A stretch of 45,861 bases of DNA from Lachnospiraceae bacterium. Lineage in GTDB: Bacteria; Bacillota; Clostridia; Lachnospirales; Lachnospiraceae. The stretch is taken from the NCBI GenBank assembly GCA_018384375.1, contig JAHAYJ010000069.1, positions 1 to 45,861 of the forward strand. The letters are read 5' to 3'. The notes under the pieces are model-generated. The model was not told the DNA's origin. It searched no databases and saw only the letters and a program-made list of their open reading frames with translations. Shown piece by piece: positions 40,851-45,861 of this stretch; within the stretch, counting starts at the first letter, position 1; each line of letters starts with the position of its first letter. The position numbers and the translations under genes are program-made.

Positions 40851-41327
40851 ATGTCATTTGCAGTATTTTTAGATGTTGACGGAGTGCTGAATTCGAGAAC
40901 TACTTGTGAACGGACTCCGGATTATCATGTTGGTATTGATGATTTAAGAGTCGCTGTTCTTGCCGGAGCAATTAAAAAGTATGGACCAACAGAGATAGTT
41001 TTATCATCTGATTGGAAAGAACTTAGACCGGAAGCAGATGATTATGTTTATTTAATTTCTAAGCTTGCAAAATATGGTTTGGAATTGGCTGGGAAGACAA
41101 CAGATCATTACAATAACAGAGGAGAAGGGATTCAATATTATTTGGAATCTCATCCGGAAATAGATGAATATGTAGTTCTAGATGATAATGAATTTGATTT
41201 TCGTGATTATCCTAATATATGGGAGAGACTGCTTCTTACAAATGGAATTGAAAGAGTAAAATTTGCGTCTAAAACGCCTGCAATTGAGGCAATTCTTTTT
41301 ATGGATTATATAAAGGAAGTTTCGTAG
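40851..41327 (+). CDS. HAD-domain protein of Swiss-army-knife RNA-repair type
   Basis: This 158-residue protein has HAD motif I FLDVDGVLNSR, motif II VLSSDW and a late acidic motif VVLDDNEFDF. The combination FLDVDGVLN...SSDW...LDDN is that of the HAD domain described in bacterial multi-domain RNA repair proteins (PF18143 type), presumed to remove phosphates from RNA ends. The intact copy here contrasts with the truncated copy at 28465. AGGAGG lies before the ATG. Confidence 0.8.
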   Translation: MSFAVFLDVDGVLNSRTTCERTPDYHVGIDDLRVAVLAGAIKKYGPTEIVLSSDWKELRPEADDYVYLISKLAKYGLELAGKTTDHYNNRGEGIQYYLESHPEIDEYVVLDDNEFDFRDYPNIWERLLLTNGIERVKFASKTPAIEAILFMDYIKEVS

Positions 41328-41374
41328 AGGGAACCGTATAGAAATTGATATTATTTAGAAAGGGTGTAAACGAA

Positions 41375-42040
41375 ATGAATACAGAAATAGAGAAGTATTT
41401 TAAACCCAATATAACAGCCACGTTTATAAATTCGAATGGAAAGAGACAATTGGTTTCAGCATATGATGATATACGTATAGAAGTAGCAAAGTGTCAATAC
41501 AAAGAAAAGCCGATGTATATTGCTAGTATTATATCTTACGTAAGTGGATTTCTTAATATGATAAGTGATGATGATGTCAATAATAAGCCGAAACTGAACA
41601 GTATAAGATTAGGAGGAAGTCATCATGCTGTACTTGACAGAGCAATAATTATTAATGGTTGTGAATGGCAACCTCCAATATATGATGTAAATAAAAAGTG
41701 CTATACTTTTTGGGATGATAAGTATGATGTGATAAAAGAATGTTTTGACTTGAATTATGCAAGTGACATAGTTTGGATGAAGTTTACAGAAGATGGTTAT
41801 TTAGGTGTAGTAGCAGATGGCTTTGATGTTAATTTTAGCTATGATAATTCGTCAGGCAGATTAATAAGGGTACTAGATAAGACAAAAAAGTGGAATGACT
41901 CTTGTGTTATTGTGTTTCCAATTACAAAAGAATTATTAGAGCTTAAATCAAGAAAGGAAATAGAAACAGGAATTGGAAATTATTTAATTGCGAAAGGTGT
42001 CCCTATAATAGATTATTATTCGCATAATAATTTTCTGTAA
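41375..42040 (+). CDS. unknown protein, last gene of the phosphatase run
   Basis: This 221-residue protein begins at an ATG after AAAGGGTG; an upstream ATG at 41345 is less likely. It is mixed alpha/beta, rich in Asn, Lys and Tyr (KYFKPNITATFINSNGKRQL, GYLGVVADGFDVNFSYDN). I do not recognise a family. After it an imperfect hairpin (TACTCG/CGAGTA, 42041-42062) without a T-run precedes the promoter of the next unit. Confidence 0.6.
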   Translation: MNTEIEKYFKPNITATFINSNGKRQLVSAYDDIRIEVAKCQYKEKPMYIASIISYVSGFLNMISDDDVNNKPKLNSIRLGGSHHAVLDRAIIINGCEWQPPIYDVNKKCYTFWDDKYDVIKECFDLNYASDIVWMKFTEDGYLGVVADGFDVNFSYDNSSGRLIRVLDKTKKWNDSCVIVFPITKELLELKSRKEIETGIGNYLIAKGVPIIDYYSHNNFL

Positions 42041-42175
42041 TACTCGATGAGCTTAGCGAGTATGGTGAGTGATAAATTCTTTGACTATATTTCTTCCGAT
42101 GAAAAAAGTAGGTTCACATTTACGTTCACATTACGATTTTGTCCACACTTCTATATTGAGAATTTCAAAATAGAA

Positions 42176-42204
42176 TTGAATAATTCAAAAGCGTTTGATA
42201 TAAT
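42176..42204 (+). promoter_or_regulatory. promoter of the restriction-modification module
   Basis: TTGAAT (42176-42181) and a consensus TATAAT (42199-42204) are 17 bases apart, with TG one base before the -10 box. It lies 44 bases before the controller gene and marks a new transcription unit. Confidence 0.75.
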
Positions 42205-42248
42205 TTATTTGCACTGGTAATACGTATATTTGGTGGAAAGGCAATGCT

Positions 42249-42461
42249 ATGAAAGTGAATTATAATAAATTATGGAAGTTACTAATTGACTTAAATATGA
42301 GTAAATCACAACTGAGAGAAAAGGCAGGAGTAACGACAAATGTGATTGCAAAAATGGGAAAAAATGACAATGTTTCTACGGAAGCATTATGTAAGATTTG
42401 TAAAGCACTTGATTGTCGGCTTGATGATATTATGGAATTGGTAGATGAAGTTAGTGCGTAA
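42249..42461 (+). CDS. XRE-type small regulator (restriction-modification controller-like)
   Basis: The 70-residue helix-turn-helix protein (KLLIDLNMSKSQLREKAGVT, AKMGKNDNVSTEALCKICKA) is a Cro/C1-type domain with a short tail, the size of restriction controller proteins. It is the first gene behind the strong promoter and is followed after 30 bases by the methylase. It could delay endonuclease expression or repress its own promoter. No clear operator is seen beyond AT-rich dyads. Confidence 0.8.
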   Translation: MKVNYNKLWKLLIDLNMSKSQLREKAGVTTNVIAKMGKNDNVSTEALCKICKALDCRLDDIMELVDEVSA

Positions 42462-42491
42462 GGAATAAAAAATGAAAGATAGGATGAAAAA

Positions 42492-43526
42492 ATGTACACA
42501 TCAATAGAGCTATTTGCAGGAGCCGGTGGACTGGCATTAGGAGTTGAAAAGGCAGGATTCGATACAATTGGATTAATAGAATTTGATAAAGATGCGGCTG
42601 ACACTTTAAAGAAAAATCGCCCGAATTGGAATGTTATTCATGATGATATTGCAAATATTTCGTCACAAGACTTAGAAGAGTATTTTGGAATTAAGTCTGG
42701 TGAATTAGACTTGTTATCCGGAGGAGCACCTTGCCAGGCATTTTCTTATGCGGGAAAGAGATTAGGTCTTGAAGATGCAAGAGGAACATTGTTTTATCAC
42801 TATGCGTTATTTTTAGAAAAGTTACAGCCCAAGATGTTTCTGTTTGAAAATGTAAGAGGATTGTTGACTCATGATAGGGGAAAAACATATGCTACAATGC
42901 TCGAAATTTTTGCTAACGCAGGTTATACAATTGTTAAGCAAGTTCTGAATGCTTGGGATTATGGTGCACCGCAGAAAAGAGAACGATTGATTACAATCGG
43001 AATTAGAAATGATTTGGTAGATAAGACAGAGTATCAATTCCCTAAGCCACATGAATATAAACCGGTATTAAGAGATGTTTTATTGGATTGTCCCGAAGGT
43101 CCAGGCGTTCCATATGGAGAGAAGAAGCGTAAGATTTTTGAACTTGTTCCCCCGGGAGGATATTGGAGAGATATTGACCCGGAAGTGGCAAAAGAATATA
43201 TGAAGAGTTGTTGGGAAATGGAAGGTGGAAGAACCGGAATCTTAAGAAGGATGAGTTTGGACGAGCCGTCGCTGACAGTCCTTACATCGCCATCACAGAA
43301 GCAAACAGAAAGATGTCATCCGCTTGAAGCAAGACCTTTTACAGTAAGGGAAAATGCAAGATGTCAAATGTTCCCGGATGAGTGGGAGTTTTGTGGAAAT
43401 GTTTCGTCACAGTATAAGCAAGTGGGGAATGCAGTACCGGTGAGTTTGGCATATGAAGTAGCAAGAGAAATTTATAATTCATTACAATTACTTGAAAAAA
43501 ACGAAAGGACTAAAAAGGCTATATGA
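42492..43526 (+). CDS. C5-cytosine DNA methyltransferase
   Basis: This 344-residue type II methylase has motif I ELFAGAGGLALG, the catalytic Cys 81 in GGAPCQAFS, E119-N-V121 (FENVRGL), motif VIII (QKRERLITIG) and motif IX/X at the end (QVGNAVPVSLAYEVA). The variable region around 190-270 sets the target. It overlaps the endonuclease gene by four bases, so modification and restriction are translated together. Its target should equal that of the endonuclease, likely a GGNCC-type site. Confidence 0.95.
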   Translation: MYTSIELFAGAGGLALGVEKAGFDTIGLIEFDKDAADTLKKNRPNWNVIHDDIANISSQDLEEYFGIKSGELDLLSGGAPCQAFSYAGKRLGLEDARGTLFYHYALFLEKLQPKMFLFENVRGLLTHDRGKTYATMLEIFANAGYTIVKQVLNAWDYGAPQKRERLITIGIRNDLVDKTEYQFPKPHEYKPVLRDVLLDCPEGPGVPYGEKKRKIFELVPPGGYWRDIDPEVAKEYMKSCWEMEGGRTGILRRMSLDEPSLTVLTSPSQKQTERCHPLEARPFTVRENARCQMFPDEWEFCGNVSSQYKQVGNAVPVSLAYEVAREIYNSLQLLEKNERTKKAI

Positions 43527-44416
43527 AATCATGGGGATTAAGTTTTATTACGGAAGACAACTTTAAGAAGCATGTTGCAGCAACTATAGAAAAGTATGGG
43601 GAAAAGCTGGAGTCATTTGATATAAAAAGATTCAACAAGAATATTGTTGACCCGATTAAATTGATTTTTGATAAAACTGTTTACCAGACTTCTTGGAAGG
43701 AAATGGTGGGTAATGAAATTTTTAGACAGAGAGATAAATCCAATAATAATGACATTGGATATTTTCATCAGAGAATATTCCAGTACATTGATAAGTGCCA
43801 TGTTCCAGAGAACGGCAAAGAAGGTGGTTGGGATGTAATATATCAAAATCCGGACGGGATAGTGTTGCCGGATGGCGATGTGGTACATACAGTATATGTG
43901 GAGATGAAGAATAAGCATAATACTATGAATTCTGCATCTTCCGGAAAAACATATATTAAGATGCAGAGTCAGTTGTTGGATGACGATGATTGTGCATGCT
44001 TTTTAGTTGAGGCTATTGCACAAAGAAGCCAGAATATCAAATGGGAAACAACTGTAGACCAGAAGAGGGTATCGCACAGAAGAATTCGTCGAGTTAGCTT
44101 AGACCAGTTCTATGCATTAGTTACCGGGGAGCAAGATGCATTTTATCAAATGTGTATGATTCTTCCGGAAGTTATTAGTGATGTGGTAACTAATAGTGAA
44201 TCTAAGGTGCCTCATGATACCGTTTTGGAGGAACTGAAGAATATTGCAAATTCGATGGGTGAGACGGATGAAGATGTTGCAATGGCGATTGCAATATATC
44301 TGTTAGGTTTCAATTCTTACAATGGATTTGCGAAGCTCATTCAGGATAAAGGGGAGCCTGATGAAAATATGTTGAAGCGAATTTATGCGTATGCGAAAGG
44401 AATTGGGAAGATATAG
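43523..44416 (+). CDS. type II restriction endonuclease, Eco47II family
   Basis: This 297-residue protein matches the Eco47II/Sau96I group, whose members cut GGNCC or related sites. The PD-(D/E)xK core is visible as D104 (EGGWDVIYQ) and E127-x-K129 in TVYVEMKNKHNTMN, a motif typical of the family. It overlaps the methylase stop by four bases. The gene shows no interruption, so the system is probably active. The exact site should be checked by comparing the methylase target region. Confidence 0.88.
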   Translation: MKSWGLSFITEDNFKKHVAATIEKYGEKLESFDIKRFNKNIVDPIKLIFDKTVYQTSWKEMVGNEIFRQRDKSNNNDIGYFHQRIFQYIDKCHVPENGKEGGWDVIYQNPDGIVLPDGDVVHTVYVEMKNKHNTMNSASSGKTYIKMQSQLLDDDDCACFLVEAIAQRSQNIKWETTVDQKRVSHRRIRRVSLDQFYALVTGEQDAFYQMCMILPEVISDVVTNSESKVPHDTVLEELKNIANSMGETDEDVAMAIAIYLLGFNSYNGFAKLIQDKGEPDENMLKRIYAYAKGIGKI

Positions 44417-44439
44417 TTTGAGTGGAAAGGATGAGGAAT

Positions 44440-45309
44440 ATGTTTTATTCTCCATTACGATATCCAGGTGGCAAAGGAAAACTTGAACCATTTATGGAAA
44501 TGTTGATCGAACAAACGGGACATACAGGTGGAATTTATATTGAGCCATTTGCAGGCGGAGCTGGCATAGCATTGGAATTATTGGAAAAGAATGTGGTAAG
44601 TGAGATAGTTATTAATGATTTGGATAAGGGAATTTATTCGTTTTGGAGAGCTATGCTGACAGAAACGGATAGGTTTGTTAATGATATCTTGAATGCCAAA
44701 TTCAGTATAGAGGAATGGAATAGACAGCGAGTTTTTATAAACAATAGCGACAAGTATAGTTACGAACTTGGCTTTGCAACTTTTTATTTAAATCGAACAA
44801 ATCGCTCGGGAATTATAAAAGGTGGAGTGATTGGTGGGATTGAACAGAGTGGAAATTGGAAAATGGATGCACGTTTTAATAAACAAGCGCTAGTTGAACG
44901 TATTGTTAAGATTGCAAAGAGAAGGGATAGTATTCATTTATATAATAAAGATGTTACTTCCTTTATTAGACATTATTTACCTAAATATGAAGAAAATGCT
45001 TTTGTTTATTTTGATCCACCGTATTTTGGAAAAGGAAAGCAACTATATCTGAATTTCTTTTCGTACAAGGATCATGTTAGAATTGAAAAAATGATAAATG
45101 AACATGTGCATTGCGATTGGGTTATCACATACGATGATGTGCAGGAAATTGCAGATATATATCACGAGCATACATTGAGGCGGTTTGATTTGAATTACAG
45201 TGCCGCTGTAAAAAGGAAGGCAAGCGAAATAATTATATTTAGAAGAGGTGATATGGTGCCTACAATTGAACAACTTACAGAAAGAAAAATTTGCGTAAAT
45301 TTGCGGTAG
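44440..45309 (+). CDS. D12-class adenine DNA methyltransferase (Dam-like)
   Basis: The 289-residue N6-adenine methylase begins SPLRYPGGKGKL, then motif I (YIEPFAGGAGIALELL), the insertion FYLNRTNRSGIIKGG, and catalytic DPPY in VYFDPPYFGKG. The start is set at ATG 44440 after AAGGATGAGG; GTG 44422 and ATG 44431 are alternatives. It follows the endonuclease by 23 bases, so the module has two methylases with different chemistry; the adenine one may serve another enzyme or the ATPase that follows. Confidence 0.9.
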   Translation: MFYSPLRYPGGKGKLEPFMEMLIEQTGHTGGIYIEPFAGGAGIALELLEKNVVSEIVINDLDKGIYSFWRAMLTETDRFVNDILNAKFSIEEWNRQRVFINNSDKYSYELGFATFYLNRTNRSGIIKGGVIGGIEQSGNWKMDARFNKQALVERIVKIAKRRDSIHLYNKDVTSFIRHYLPKYEENAFVYFDPPYFGKGKQLYLNFFSYKDHVRIEKMINEHVHCDWVITYDDVQEIADIYHEHTLRRFDLNYSAAVKRKASEIIIFRRGDMVPTIEQLTERKICVNLR

Positions 45310-45318
45310 GAGAAAAGT

Positions 45319-45861
45319 ATGTATAGCTTATTAAAAATCAATAATTTTAGGCAATTTAATGATACGGAAATAGTGTTGGGGAAGAGATTAACAGTTATTG
45401 CAGGGAAGAACTCAACGGGAAAATCAACGATTCTTGGAATTCTGGCCAATAGTGGAGAGCTGAAAAAGAAAGATGGAATGACTTATGCGAATGGGCAATT
45501 TAGAGCTGAATTTGGTGAAATATTTCATGGTAGCAAGAAATTTGATGCTTCTGGCTCTGACAGAATTCATATAGATGTTGTGGATGACAATGGAAATAAG
45601 ATTGATTATAGAAAATTTCGTACCGCTTGGCAGAATGATAATGGTAAAGAACGTTTTAGAGTAATACCATTGAAACTATTTGAAGATGGTAAAAAGACAG
45701 AAGCAAAGATGCAGATACCAGTGATATATTTGGGGTTGTCCAGATTATTTCCAATAGGTGAAGCGAATGAAGATAATATCACAACGAAAAGAATAAATTT
45801 TGTTGATGATAGTCAGAATGAATGGTTTGTTGAGGCATATGCGAAGATATTATCTATATAT
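45319..45861 (+). CDS. AAA ATPase (SMC/OLD-like), cut by the window edge
   Basis: The first 181 residues are seen and the frame runs off the end. It begins LLKINNFRQFNDTEIVLG with Walker A AGKNSTGKSTILG at about residues 34-46, the front of an ABC/OLD-type ATPase as in many anti-phage systems. AGGAGAAAAGT lies before the ATG and the preceding stop is only ten bases away, so it belongs to the restriction-modification operon. The nuclease (Toprim) or other partner would lie outside the window. Confidence 0.8.
   Translation, partial: MYSLLKINNFRQFNDTEIVLGKRLTVIAGKNSTGKSTILGILANSGELKKKDGMTYANGQFRAEFGEIFHGSKKFDASGSDRIHIDVVDDNGNKIDYRKFRTAWQNDNGKERFRVIPLKLFEDGKKTEAKMQIPVIYLGLSRLFPIGEANEDNITTKRINFVDDSQNEWFVEAYAKILSIY

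Noticed and set aside
1-45861. tRNA or rRNA genes, CRISPR arrays and complete insertion sequences
   Set aside because: No T-loop GGTTCGAATCC-type sequences, rRNA signatures, spaced repeats or transposase motifs were seen on either strand by eye.

Overview
The window looks like part of a chromosome of an anaerobic gut Firmicute, most likely a Lachnospiraceae-type clostridium. The reasons are the oxygen-independent ribonucleotide reductase NrdD, a long PyrF, AGGAGG-type ribosome binding sites nearly everywhere, TTGACA/TATAAT promoters, clostridial cell-surface genes and a Tn1549-like mobile element vocabulary. No genome name can be given from the sequence alone.

Left part (1-20580), ordinary chromosome: a small WXG100/type VII-related cluster (WXG100 protein, membrane-anchored protein, Mbeg1-like lipase-fold protein); an FMN-dependent alpha-hydroxy-acid dehydrogenase; an AraC regulator; an S8 subtilase; a frameshifted chemotaxis receptor; a TetR / GLUG surface protein / MMPL transporter operon with a candidate operator; an RsmF-like rRNA methyltransferase; a TPR lipoprotein; nrdD, preceded by two NrdR boxes and a strong promoter; and pyrF.

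Middle (about 20581-24345), a decayed integrative/conjugative element scaffold: 11-bp iterated GATAA motifs and a two-way terminator after pyrF, an XRE repressor with divergent promoters and TTAAACA/TGTTTAA operators, an excisionase, a truncated tyrosine integrase joined by deletion to the C-terminal half of a ParM-like actin, a ParR-like partner, a stack of inverted repeats that looks like an oriT, and a truncated Mob relaxase.

Right part (24381-45861, all on the + strand, visibly more AT-rich), cargo. It opens with a WYL regulator plus an endonuclease/exonuclease/phosphatase (EEP) enzyme closed by a terminator. A long run of mostly unnamed genes follows: a second EEP enzyme, two HAD types, a large double-AAA+ ATPase of CbxX/SpoVK type, a receiver-only protein without the usual lysine, a RecA/DnaB-like ATPase fused to an alarmone-hydrolase-like HD domain, two genes sharing a helical domain, an orphan protein matching the gyrase A C-gate region, a remnant of a PARG-like macrodomain gene, four consecutive metallophosphoesterases, and a HAD protein of the type linked to Swiss-army-knife RNA repair. 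The window ends in a complete type II restriction-modification module (controller, C5 methylase, Eco47II-like endonuclease, adenine methylase, AAA ATPase cut by the window edge).

The most interesting proposal is that 25580-41327 is a nucleic-acid or nucleotide damage-response island: enzymes that cut or trim phosphodiesters, remove phosphates and hydrolyse alarmone-like nucleotides, with ATPase and signalling parts, next to restriction-modification on a mobile element. The chemistry of the families is seen from motifs; the joint role is inference.
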